From contig JAWZYV010010311.1 in NCBI GenBank assembly GCA_038373885.1, forward strand, positions 124,001 to 188,000: a stretch of DNA of 64,000 bases. Reading direction: 5' to 3'. Below are positions 1 through 9,891 of the stretch, piece by piece. The notes below the pieces were generated by a model. That model ran no database searches and had not been told where the DNA came from. It worked only from the letters and a program-made list of their open reading frames with translations. The translations under genes were made by a program, and so were the position numbers. The stretch comes from Cheiracanthium punctorium. Lineage: Eukaryota; Arthropoda; Arachnida; Araneae; Cheiracanthiidae. How positions within the stretch are numbered: the stretch's first letter is position 1; each line of letters begins with the position of its first letter.

Positions 1-1
1 C

Positions 2-823
2 AGGAAAACTGGGAGGATTGGCAGCTACGTACAAGCCTTAAGAAATGCAGGGGCCAAGCTGAATAAAGAAAAATGTAAATTTGAAATGCAAAGAGTCAAA
101 TATTTGGGACATCTTCTCACAAGCGAAGGCATGATGACTGATCCCGAAAAAGTTGAAACCATTGAAAGAGTCAAAACTCCAGATTGTAAAAAGGATTTAC
201 AAAGATTACTCGGAATGGTTCAGTATTTGCATAAGTTTATTCCAAATCTCTCTGAAAAAACACATAACATGAGACTACTGTTGAAGAAAGATACAGTATG
301 GAATTGGAATGCTGACTTAGATGCGGAATTGGGCAAAATCAAGAAATCACAGAAGGAAGCCCCAGCACTTAAATACTACAACCTGTTCAAGAGTCTTACA
401 ATTTCTGTTGATGCAAGCTCTCATGCACTAGGTGCTGTACTATTACAAGATGGAAGACCTATCGCTTTTGCATCCACAGCTTTAAACGAGACTCAACAGG
501 CCTATCCACAGATAGAAAAAGAAGCCCTTGCCATGAAATTTGGACGCCAGAAATTTCATCAATATATCTATGGATCTGAGCTGATCATTGAAACGGATCA
601 CAAACCTCTGGAATCTATTTTCAATAAATTGATTGATCGAATTCCGCCTAGACTACGAAAAATCTTTTTAGAAGTTCAACAATATGCTCCGAAGGTTTCT
701 TACAAGCAAGGCACAGAAATGCACATAGCTGACTTTCTAAGTAGAGATTGTGAAAACAAAAGTTCTTTGGAGGAGAGTACTTTCAAATTCTGTTTACAAC
801 TCCAACTACAGCCGCGGGGTTGA
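2..823 (+). pseudogene. pol: Ty3/Gypsy element A: end of reverse transcriptase plus RNase H
   Basis: This is the 3' part of a retrotransposon polymerase, open from base 2, so it continues off the left edge. The first ~90 residues are the RT thumb/connection region, with YLGHLLTSEG and a LLGMVQYLHKFIPNLS-like stretch. RNase H follows, with ISVDASSHALGAVLLQDG, the EKEALA segment and ETDHKPLESIF, the usual order in Gypsy-type RNase H. It ends at an in-frame TGA (821-823), after which the same frame continues into integrase, so the stop is a disabling mutation. Family assignment is by motif; the clade within Gypsy is not determined. Confidence 0.9.
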
Positions 824-856
824 AAACTGCAAAATCTAATAAAAAATGATCCAGAA

Positions 857-1709
857 ATGATCCTACTAAATCATTTTATTTCTACTGGTTGGCCTCAAGA
901 CAAAAATTCAGCTCCAGATTCATGCAAGAAGTACCTACCTTTTCTAGATGAATTATCTGTCCAAAATAATTTGATCCTTAAAGGTCTGAAAATTATCATT
1001 CCCAAAGAATACATGTCACATGCATTAGAAAATCTTCACAAAGGACATTTTGAAATTTCAGATTGTCTAAGAAGAGCTAGGGAAACCATGTTTTGGCCAG
1101 GAATGTCCAAAGAAATTGTTGAAATGATAGAAAAGTGTGTAGTTTGCCAGAAAACTCACCGCCAACAGAGCCACTGATTACAAAAGAAATCCCTAAGCTT
1201 CCATGGGAAATACTCTCCTCTGATGTATTTACATATCAGGATGTTAATTATTTACTCATCGCTGACAGTTATTCAAGGTTTATTGATTTCAAACCTCTAA
1301 GAGAACTCTCTAGTAAATTCACTATTAAAATCCTCAAAAATAGGTTTAGTGTACATGGAGTTCCAAGAATTTTAGAAACTGACAATGGTACAAATTACTC
1401 ATCCTATGAGTTCAAAGACTTTTCAAATGAATGGATGTTCACACACCAAACTTTTAAGTCCATTATATCCCAAAGGTAATGGTTTGGCTGAAAGAGCAGT
1501 ACAGACAGCAAAAAAATTTGCTCAGGAAATGTCAATTGTCAGGCCAAGATATTCAGTTAGCCTTAATGAACTACAGAAATACACCACGAGGCGAATTGGG
1601 ATCTCCTGCCCAACGGCTTTACAGTAAAAGATTGCGAACCACAATCCCTGTTTCAGAGGAATTGCTAAGACCTGAAGTCCTGGATGATAGATCAAAACAT
1701 CTTCAAGAA
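857..1709 (+). pseudogene. pol: Ty3/Gypsy element A: integrase zinc finger and catalytic core
   Basis: The HHCC zinc-binding module is clear: H-x3-H around LHKGHF, then CVVC at the end of the first segment (857-1177). The catalytic core follows, with WEILSSDVF (first Asp) and ETDNGTNYSS (second Asp), then GNGLAERAVQ (catalytic Glu) in another frame. At least two frameshifts break it, near 1160-1172 and near 1475. The core runs to 1709, where the Penelope-like insertion begins. It cannot encode a functional integrase as it stands. Confidence 0.88.
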
Positions 1710-1746
1710 TTTAAAAACAGGTAAAAACACATTAAAATCCATATGT
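1710..1746. repeat. 37-bp terminal repeat, single copy
   Basis: It begins TTTAAAAACAGGTAAAAACA and ends ATATGT. The same unit recurs three times at 2262-2372. It lies directly inside the left TSD of the GIY-YIG insertion and covers the stop-codon side of the minus-strand ORF. Confidence 0.85.
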
Positions 1747-2262
1747 AGCACTATCGGTGGCGGCCACCACCTTCTTCAGCATAGGTCTTGGTTCCAAATG
1801 GCCAGCTCTCTTCCACAGCAGGGCATTCCACCCAGAATCGATCTGCGCATGCGTCATATCATTCACAGCGCCATCTGTGGTTATAATCTGTAGGGCTTCC
1901 ATATTTAGGGCATAATGACTGTTTTTGTAATTGGCGAGTTTTTGGCTATTGTTAAAGTTGATTTCTATGGGGTGTTCCTGGGCTATTTTTGCGAGGGCAG
2001 TAGTGGTTTTATTGAATTTAATGTCAGTTTGATGTTCCTTTTTTCGGTCTTTGATTTTTCGTTTTGTCATGCCAATATAGTAGCCCTGTTTATTGGTACT
2101 ATTGTCTGTAAAGCTTAGTTTATAAATACCGGCAGTTTCATCAGGATTGATATTATCTTTATCACTGCGAATGCGTTTGAAAATATTTTGATTGGGTTTT
2201 ATGGGTATTTTGATATTTTTCTTTGCGGCTTCATTTGTGATTTTTAGGGAGGCTAAAATCAT
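1732..2262 (-). CDS. GIY-YIG endonuclease domain protein, 176 aa, intact ORF
   Basis: An uninterrupted ORF, unlike its surroundings. Around residue 44 it has AGIYKLSF, and about 18 residues later YYIGMTKRKIKDRKKEH. This is the GIY...YIG pair followed by the catalytic Arg-containing helix and a conserved His. A later MEALQI supplies the expected catalytic Glu. The basic linker before it (KNIKIPIKPNQNIFKRIRSDKD) resembles the linker between RT and endonuclease in Penelope-like elements. The Cys residues usual just after GIY in canonical Penelope are absent. The start Met lies at the edge of the 37-bp repeats, so this may be only the C-terminal domain of a longer ancestral protein. Nicking activity is inferred from the family. 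Confidence 0.72.
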   Translation of the reverse strand: MILASLKITNEAAKKNIKIPIKPNQNIFKRIRSDKDNINPDETAGIYKLSFTDNSTNKQGYYIGMTKRKIKDRKKEHQTDIKFNKTTTALAKIAQEHPIEINFNNSQKLANYKNSHYALNMEALQIITTDGAVNDMTHAQIDSGWNALLWKRAGHLEPRPMLKKVVAATDSATYGF

Positions 2263-2372
2263 TTAAAAACAGGTAAAAACACATTAAAATCCGTATGTTT
2301 TAAAAACAGGTAAAAACACATTTAAATCCGTATGTTTTAAAAACAGGTAAAAACACATTAAAATCTGTATGT
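2262..2372. repeat. 37-bp repeat, three tandem copies
   Basis: Copies at 2262-2298, 2299-2335 and 2336-2372 differ by only one or two bases and match the single copy at 1710-1746. They lie upstream of the minus-strand GIY-YIG ORF. Three bases (CTA) separate the last copy from the right TSD. The unit is AT-rich, with no obvious hairpin and no hammerhead core. Confidence 0.88.
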
Positions 2373-2375
2373 CTA

Positions 2376-2540
2376 ATCTTCAAGAAGCTAGACTAAAACA
2401 CAAATATTACCATGACAGACATGCAAAGCCATTTCTAAGTCCTCAATTACACTCTAATCAGTCTGTTATGCTGAAGGAAGCACCTGGATTCCAGCCAAAA
2501 TCATTTCTCAAGAAGCTCCTAGATCATACAAAGTGTTGAC
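2376..2540 (+). pseudogene. pol: Ty3/Gypsy element A: integrase C-terminal end
   Basis: The frame interrupted at 1709 resumes here with the helical KHKYYHDRHAKP stretch typical of the segment after the Gypsy integrase core. It runs to about 2540 with a frame change near 2500, where a different Gypsy RT begins abruptly. The original C-terminus and LTR of element A are absent. Confidence 0.75.
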
Positions 2541-2999
2541 TCCTAAAGTTTTCATGACTCTCAATTTAAAAAATGGATTCTTCCATGTTGACATAGATCC
2601 AGATAGCCGCAAGAACACTAGTTTTCTCATCCCTAACCATCAATTTGTATTTTAAAAAGTACCATTTGGCATTTGTAACTCGCCTTCAGTATTCCAGAAA
2701 TACATCCAAATCGTATTTCGTGAACTTTTACAAAATGACACTGTTATTCTTTACATGGACGATATAATAATCCCTGCTGTCGATAATGATGATGCAATAA
2801 CAAAATTAAAACAAGTTTTTGAAACTGCCTCACAATATGGCTTAGAATTTAATTTTAAGTGCTCATTTTTGCAGCAAAGAATTGCCTTTTTAGGTCACAT
2901 AATCGAAGACCAAACAATTCGACCTTCATCAGAAAAAACAACTGCAGTATTGCATTTTCTGCAACCTAGAAAGACAAAACAAGTCCAATCTATCTTAGG
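2541..2999 (+). pseudogene. pol: Ty3/Gypsy element B: reverse transcriptase
   Basis: A second, distinct Gypsy RT. It has MTLNLKNGFFHVDID, VPFGICNSPSVFQKYI and the catalytic YMDD box at 2752-2763, then FLGHIIED and a QSILGL motif at the insertion point. An in-frame TAA lies near 2654. Its 5' part (gag, protease, RT fingers) is missing; it starts where element A ends, so the junction is a recombination or truncation point. The hAT-like element at 3008-3992 interrupts it. Confidence 0.88.
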
Positions 3000-3007
3000 T
3001 CTTATGG

Positions 3008-3992
3008 CAGTGGTGTACTCGAGCGGGGATGCGGTGCCCCCACTTTTTTTTTCTTCAGAGGGGACACTGATTTTGCGTGTTTAAAAAAAAACTCTAACTT
3101 AATGAGTAATAGAAGTAAATTTCAATTTTAACCTTTAAATAAAAAAAAGAATGATTTAAATAAAACAGTAATCAACCATGTAAATGTGAATAAACTTGTT
3201 TTAAACTATAACTTTTTAAATCCTGCCTAGAAATTGCATGCTTTAAAATCACAACATATAATTTGAGAGAAAAGTCAGATTGATTTTCAGGCAATTTATT
3301 TCTAAAAACTTGAGCACGAGTAAGGTAGTACAGCAAGTTTAAAATTCGATTTCAAAGCTTGAATGCTCCACGTATTATCCTCCCACCCCCTATATATATA
3401 TATGTAATATAAAAACCCCGTTTAGGCTTTTTAATTAAGTTTTCCTAATTAATATTTGTATGAGTCACTGTTACTAATCTTTTACTCAAAACAAAGGCAG
3501 TTTGCTCGCCTCATTGGAGCCATATGAGTCAAAGTCTTTTCCCTTTAAAAATCTGCCAGACATGGTTTTTCCTGGTAGACTTTGACTCTGCCTTGTCTAA
3601 ATTACTATGGCCAATCAAGCCCATTAATACCCCCTGCTCCTGCCCAGTTAGTCACGTGTTATTACGTATCGCAGGGAATCTTTGTCTACAACCTTCAATG
3701 CCTTATCCCTATTTAAATACAGCTGCAGCTGCACGCTAAACTTTACTCGCTTTTCGACTGTTTCTTGCTCTATAATTGTATTATGACTGCTTTGCTAATC
3801 CAGATATTGGATCGTGTTAAATAAAAATGCTTTAATTCTCAAACTGTGTCTTAATGACGGCCTGACTGCTAGTGGGGGCTACCCCCATATTACATATATA
3901 TATACTGTTTCAGAAAAGAATGCGTACATTTGGGTTGAATTTCTTCTGAAAATGAGTGTCCCCCCACTTTTTCTTTTAGGACTACACCACTG
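3008..3992. mobile_element. hAT-like non-autonomous transposon in Gypsy B
   Basis: 985 bp with terminal inverted repeats CAGTGGTGTA... and ...TACACCACTG. It is flanked by an 8-bp TSD, TCTTATGG (3000-3007) versus TCTTACGG (3993-4000), with one mismatch. A C-rich tract close to each end extends the inverted similarity. An 8-bp TSD and CAGTGG-type ends fit the hAT superfamily. There is no transposase; the short ORFs inside are not credible genes. Confidence 0.78.
3430..3905 (+). other. Possible solo-LTR-like segment inside the hAT-like element
   Basis: It contains, in order, a TATA-like ATTTAAATA (3712-3720) and AATAAAAATG (3821 region), followed by a GTGGGGGCTACCCCCA end resembling LTR tails of Gypsy elements. 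No TSD was found, and the flanks (ATGTAATAT / ATATTACAT) are inverted rather than direct. It may equally be a small nested MITE. Confidence 0.25.
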
Positions 3993-4000
3993 TCTTACGG

Positions 4001-4540
4001 GATACTTTTCAATTGCAATTGTATGAACTGTACACTTGCAATTATAGCACAGTTCATACAGAACTGTGCTATAATTGCAAGACCCCTCAGTGATCTTTTA
4101 CGCGATGGAACTGAGTGATTTTGGCCCAGATCAACAACAAGCTTTCAGTTTTAAAAAATGCTTTAATGTCGGACCCTGTCTTGAAACTTTTTCAACAAGG
4201 TTCACAATTAGAACTCCATTGTGATGCTTCTAAGAAAGGATTTGGATCCATCTTTATGCAACAAGATAAAAATGGCTCTTTTAACCCCATATATTATATC
4301 AGCAGAAAGGCTTCCCCTCAACAGGAAAAGTATTCTAGCTACGGATTAGAAGTTTTGGCCATAGTAGAATCCCTGAAGAAATTTTGCCACTATTGTTAGA
4401 AACAAAATTTAAAATTTACACTGACTGCTCTGCTTTTTTAATGACCATGTCCAAAAATGATCTCCCACCTAAAATGCCCGTTAGGCTCTGTTCCTACAAG
4501 ATTTTGACTATGAACTTCTCCACTGCCCCGACAATCAAAT
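4001..4540 (+). pseudogene. pol: Ty3/Gypsy element B: RNase H
   Basis: Continuation of element B after the hAT-like insertion. The segment around 4078-4112 matches the SDLLRDG-type RT connection. RNase H follows with LELHCDASKKGFGSIFMQQ, YYISRKASPQQEKYSSYGLEVLAIV and, after a frameshift near 4395, KIYTDCSAF. Another frame change near 4490 leads to the DAFSC segment before integrase. Confidence 0.85.
4035..4081. repeat. Perfect 21-bp hairpin in Gypsy B
   Basis: Arms 4035-4055 and 4061-4081 are exact reverse complements around a 5-base loop (ATACA). Only one arm fits the RT/RNase H frame; the other looks like an inverted copy created locally. Confidence 0.85.
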
Positions 4541-5800
4541 GCGACATGTAGATGCTTTCAGCTGTTTTCCTGTTATGGTTATCCAGCATGATGATCTCAC
4601 ACGAAACGTGATCAAAGCACAATCAACTGACGAAACCATAACAAATATAAAAAAATTGCTTGAACGCTCAAACGACGCACACAGCGACTATACACTGAAA
4701 AATGATGTTCTGTACAAAATCGTAGATAACACTGATCTTTTAGTAGTTCCATAGGACATGCAAAAACAAATCGCAGAAAATGCTCACTCTAAGGGTCATT
4801 TTGCCTCAAAGAAGACAGAAGATATCATAAACAACTCTTTATCCCTAATTTATATCAAGTTATTCAAAATGTCATTTCTAATTGCATAACATGTATTCTG
4901 TCATCTAAAAAGTCTGGTAAACAAGAAGGCTTTCTACACTCTATTCCAAAAGAAAACCTACCGCTTGATACATACCACATTGATTTCCTTGGTCCCCTCC
5001 CCTCAACCCATAAAAATTACAAACACTTTTTCACAGTCACCGACGCATCACTAAATTTATATGGCTTTATCCCACAAAATCAACAACAACCAATGATGCT
5101 CTCAAAAAACTAAAACTTCAGCAGATAACCTTTGGGAACCCGCGACAAATTATCTCAGATAAAGGATCGGCTTTTATCTCACGTGAATTCTAACAATATT
5201 ATCAAGACGAAGATACAGAACAGGTCCAAATTACAACCGGAATACCTCCCGGAAATGGACAAATTGAACGAGTCCACGGTACATTAATCCCAGTTTTAAC
5301 AAAACTTTCAATTGATGACCCTCTAAAATGGTACAAACATGTTCCGAACCTCCAAAGCATTTTAAACAGTATATTATCAGCAAGAACAAAATTTTCCCCA
5401 TTTCAATTATTGGCAGGCATAAAGATGAAAACTAAGGAAAATACCAAAATTTTGCAACTCTTTGATGACGAACATATTCATTCCACATTACAAGACAAAG
5501 ACACCTTACGAAATGAAGTGAAAAACAACATTCTTAAAATGCAAGAACAAAATAAACGACAGTACAATAGACATTGGAAATCTGCAAATACATATAAAGT
5601 CGGCAATAGAGTGGCAATCCAGAAAACTCAATTCAGAATGGGCATTAAACTACGACCAAAATTTCACGGTCCCTACGAGATTGTGAAGGTGCACCAACCC
5701 TCTAAGACCAAGACGAAAAGTACCTTCTAAGACCTCCATGCCTCTCGCGTTGTGGGAATGACGTCAGCAACAGCTCCCAGAATGCTCTGTGCTGCCAACT
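4532..5800 (+). pseudogene. pol: Ty3/Gypsy element B: integrase
   Basis: The segment starts with an N-terminal helical stretch (ITNIKKLLERSNDAHSDYTLKND). It continues through a frame-shifted zinc-finger region (HSKGHF near 4785, then a C-x2-C near 4880). The core follows: a DTYHIDFLGPLP-type first Asp near 4970-5005, a SDKGSAFIS-type second Asp near 5150-5180, and the Glu in GNGQIERVHG near 5255. The C-terminal part is open (5410-5730) and ends in a GPYEIVKVH motif, the GPY/F domain of Gypsy integrases. Several stops and frameshifts disable it. Confidence 0.88.
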
Positions 5801-5814
5801 AAACTCTGGGACGA

Positions 5815-6027
5815 AGAGGAAAGAGGGAAAAAAATAGAATGCTGGGTGATGTGTTCTAGGTTGGAAGAATGTAACTTTGCTTTTATTTTAAGACGGACTG
5901 ATTGTCATGAATGATGATTTTTTCCCCTTCCTTTTCCCCCCTTTTGTTTGTAATTGTAAATGTCTTCGTCCGCATTAAATGTACATCATGATCGTTGTTC
6001 TTGATTAATCCGAAGTGTCATTTCACA
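5815..6027 (+). mobile_element. Polypurine tract and probable 3' LTR of Gypsy B
   Basis: A purine run (5816-5838) follows the integrase stop region, as a polypurine tract should. A TG...CA segment at about 5848-6027 follows, with a CATTAAATG signal near the end. Its right border coincides with the left border of a separately dispersed repeat (6028-6345). There is no 5' LTR in the window to confirm it. Confidence 0.42.
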
Positions 6028-6345
6028 TGAATACAGCTTTTTATATCATTTTGGAAAGACGCATCGCCTGAAATCTTAACTCCTGTGATCCAAGTGATCG
6101 TATTAACAATTTTAAAATTTATGAACTTTAAGAAATACATTTTGACTTAATTCTTTTTCATGCTTTTTAATTTGATGGGAAAATGATGTAATATCTTATG
6201 AAATGCCATACTTGTGTGTGAAGGCAGGCTTTTATTCTGGTTACTGATTTGTCGAGGACAGTATTATGGTCAAAGCGCATGGTCAAACTGCATCAGAAAC
6301 AACTTCAAGAATCTGTCCCGAGCAGCCTTAGTGTTTTAATATATA
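6028..6345. repeat. Dispersed repeat family R1, copy 1
   Basis: About 320 bp, closely matching 20158-20484. It starts near TGAATACAGCTTTTTATATC and ends CCTTAGTGTTTTAATATATA. Shared landmarks are the CATTTTGACTTAATTC and GGCAGGCTTTTATT segments. No coding potential. Confidence 0.85.
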
Positions 6346-8800
6346 GAAGTTTCAACTCCAAAAGGAATTACATGAAAATGAATGGGAACAAATTAGCGAT
6401 AAATGTATCAGTTAAGGAATTTGAAGACACTTAATTATTAAACATACATTTATTGGCAACCAAAAAATAAATAAATAAAAGTTACGCTGGGCTGATTCCT
6501 ACTTTAGGGCCCTATTCAGCCAAGTATGTGATAAATGCATTTGTTGTAACCTTGGCGATTTTCTGAGAATATATGGCAATCCTTGTGAAAGCCACCATTT
6601 TGAACTCCGGTGCTATGATTTAACTAAGGTATATGACAGTGACTGATAGAAAATTCTAGTGATTAGATTTTAAAAAGTTAGGGTAGGGGAAGGTGGTGTA
6701 CCTTGGAGGTACATTGATTATACAGCCACCAGGAGAGATAAATTTAAACTTAAATATTAGTTACATATATTTATTACTAGAGGCTCATGGGAAGTTGTTC
6801 TATGACTGATCAACATGCGTGTTTCTGATGTAAAAACCAAAGTTCGTTTTTAGCATCAAAAAGTTACATTTCAAGGACATATTATTTTTCTACCATAACC
6901 ATAAGTATTAAATTTTGTTTTGAACTAATAACAGGGTGTCTACCACAAAAAGTAAGCTTGATTTTTTGACCTTTTCTTGACCATAAAAAATACAAAACCC
7001 TAATGTCAAAAATACATCATGCTAGGGATGCAGAATATGTTTGATCCGGTGATTTAGGATCGGGGGAAATTTTGCAGAAAAATATACAACTGATTTTCAT
7101 TTTAAAAATGAATTACAAAATTCTCCCGAATTTTTCTTTCCCCTTCCCATTTTTAAAGCAATTTTTTTTCAACTTTTTCACTGATCAGCCATTTGCTTTT
7201 CAGTTAACTTGGACCAATTGATATTTTGTAAACATGTATGTAGCTTGTACATTGCAAATCTTTTTACATCCATGGTAACACAGAACTTATGCAAAGTCTA
7301 CAACATATAATAAAATTTCACGAATTTTTCATATGGATTGAGGGAAATGTTGAGAATAAAAACATTTTTTGCACCCCTGCATCATGCTGATATAGAATGA
7401 AGGTAAATTATACTTTTAAATTTAACACTATTAATATATATTATTAAATATTTATGTATAATAGCATTAAGTTGCAAGAGTTACTCAATAAAACAATACA
7501 ATATAAAGTATTACCTAAGGTTTATGATATTATGCAATACTTTAAAAAGTAAATAATCGCCGACAAGTCAAATTAAAAAATATTTTAAACAAATTTATTT
7601 CTTTAAAGTTTTATATAAAAAGCATCTTGATTAATATTTATTTTAAATTACTTCAATTGTAATGTACACACTGCAATAACAATTGGAGAACTCAACATTT
7701 TGAGTTGAATTACCAAAAATGTCTAATTTTAATTTACAGTCAAATATTATAAACTGCATCATAAAAAAGAAGAATTTAAAATAAAATTGGCCATTTTCTT
7801 CCTTTATTTCGACATTTAGCCATGTAATATCAGTCTAATTCAAATCTATATCCTTTCAAAATCACAGAATCAGTGTGATGTGATAACTTTAAGTTTGCAT
7901 ACAAGCTTTCTGATGCATTAGTGCAGATATGTGATTTTAGATATAAAAATCTAAAAATACTTCACGGTAAATATTCATTTGCCAAAAGGATGCAAAAATG
8001 TAGAAATTATTAGCCATGAAACATGGAGATCAGCAATAATTATAATTTTTAAGTGGAATCCAAGTAATTGTTTTTAAAAAAGAAAATGTGGAAAATAATC
8101 AAAACACTGAATTTAAAAGGGGATGAAGGGAGGGAAAAAAATACTCACAAATCCAACAATTTTAACTTTTTTTTTTTTTTTTGAGGAGGGACGCGCAATT
8201 GACATGCATTGAAAACAATACGCAATTGACATATTGAACTTTTGTCAGTTCAGTATACAACTATTTGGCAGACATCATTTTTGATGATTTCTGCTAAATA
8301 ACATGTAAATGACATTTTAAATGAATTTTATAAATAGCATACGAACAGTATTTTAATGTTTTTCTATGAAATAAACACATGAAAGCCTGTTAAGTTTTGT
8401 CTATTTGCATAGTTTAAATAGTATAAAATATTAAAATTGACACAACACACTTAATATATATTTCTTAAACAAACAAACAAACAAACAAAACAGCAAAAAA
8501 AATACTGGATGCAAAATTTATGATTTTAAACGCATTAGGGAAGGGGAAAAAACAATTATGTAATACATAAAAAGTAGTCTAAAATTACGCCTGAAAAGGA
8601 ATAATTAAAAAAGCATAAACATGCCAAATCATTTGCTTTCACAAATATTGTATTTTTCTTAATCAAAACAGCCCCTGCTTCAATTTCATTATCATTACTA
8701 TTATTTTGTATAACTTTCATTCATATTTGAAATTGGGATCTTCAATGAAATTTTTCTTTACTATTTTACATTTTTAATATGTGGTCAAAAAATAATTTAG

Positions 8801-8837
8801 ATTTGAAATAAGAATGAATTTTATTCTTATTTCAAAT
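8801..8837. repeat. Perfect 15-bp inverted repeat
   Basis: Arms 8801-8815 and 8823-8837 (ATTTGAAATAAGAAT and its complement) surround a 7-base loop. A short AT-rich snap-back; function unknown. Confidence 0.8.
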
Positions 8838-8924
8838 TTAAATAGGAGATGGGCAATTCCGTAATCTTAAAATAAACAAAACCACGGAATTCCGCGAAAA
8901 AATCTCATTAATAATAAATTTTAG

Positions 8925-9660
8925 GAGATTTTAATTTTAAAACGAAATATGGGGCATATTTTATTAAAATAAAAACATTTCAAAAATTCATTAAAAAGTG
9001 TAAAAAAACGGAAGTTTAATGTAAAATCATAAAAGTTGGTGAAACAATGTAAACTTTACGACGAAAGCGTAAAGTTAGTATAGTATGAGTAAGTATATTC
9101 AAGTTGTCTTAATGATTTTACTTCTTTCCTCATGCGTGGAAAATTCAAGTGTGGTGGGGGATTTGTATCATAAAATACCAATTTTTTTTTCACTTAATAC
9201 AATTAACACTTTTACAAAAATTGTGTAAGACCGTCAGTATGATTTATTTCAGCAAAAAACATAAAAAATTCAAGTTTTCCAATCGCAAAATTACGGAACT
9301 ATAATAATAAAAATGAAGAAGTGGATGTTTCGATTATGGGAAAAACATTGTAAAGCAAAAAAAAAATTGGCTTTTTTTTAAATTCCTTTACAGGTGCAAT
9401 TTTATGGTACTTTCATTTACAGTAAATTTTAAGAAATTATTTTTTAAAACAAAATGCGGGTCGTAATTTTATTAAACTTCATGTATTAATTCAAAAGTGT
9501 GGTGGGATTTGCATTTTTAACTACCAAATTTTTTCACTAAATGAAATCTACACTTTTACAAAAGTTGTGTAAAGCCGCCATTATGCCTTATTTCAAAAAC
9601 AGCAAAACATAAAATTAAGTTTCGTAATCGTAAAATAACGGGAATCCGGTTTCGGAGACA
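8925..9660. repeat. Two diverged copies of a ~360-bp unit
   Basis: The segment around 9140-9305 (AGTGTGGTGGGGGATTTG..., ACACTTTTACAAAAATTGTGTAA..., CGCAAAATTACGGAA) recurs at 9497-9650 in the same order. The preceding AATTTTAAAACGAAAT block (8930s) recurs near 9425-9460. This is an old head-to-tail duplication with many substitutions. Confidence 0.6.
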
Positions 9661-9779
9661 AATTTTTCATAATCACGCAAATTTTCGGACCCGAAAATGA
9701 CCGAAAACATTCCGTATTAGATTCAAATTTTATCGTATTCGGCGTCATCTGCAATTTTTCTCTCTCTATATATGCTAGT

Positions 9780-9891
9780 CTGCAACTAGAGGAGAGGAAA
9801 CGGGGCACTTGCCCCAGGCATAGTGCTGATACGTCAAAATGGAAGTGGAAAGACAAAGGTTTCTACCGGGCGACGTGATCTCTAGTTGCAG
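9780..9891. mobile_element. Small MITE-like inverted-repeat element
   Basis: 12-bp ends CTGCAACTAGAG (9780-9791) and its exact complement (9880-9891) bound a 112-bp, relatively GC-rich segment within AT-rich DNA. No TSD is clear. Confidence 0.45.

Larger units (their letters stand above)
1710..2375 (-). mobile_element. Compact GIY-YIG insertion (Penelope-like) in Gypsy A
   Basis: A 666-bp insertion interrupts Gypsy A. The 11-bp sequence ATCTTCAAGAA stands on both sides (1699-1709 and 2376-2386), as expected for a TSD. The Gypsy integrase frame resumes in phase if the insert and one TSD copy are removed, which confirms the borders. The insert consists of one 37-bp repeat, a minus-strand ORF filling almost all the middle, and three more head-to-tail copies of the same 37-bp unit. 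Penelope-like elements are known for 5' truncation, variable TSDs and repeated termini, so a severely truncated Penelope-like copy is the simplest reading. No RT is present. Confidence 0.7.
6346..9779. other. Non-coding AT-rich stretch with TE debris
   Basis: No convincing gene. It holds an orphan transposon-like end, CAGGGTGTCTACCAC (6932), an (AAAC)n run at 8466-8488, long A/T homopolymers and two repeat structures listed separately. Stops are dense in all frames. Confidence 0.6.
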
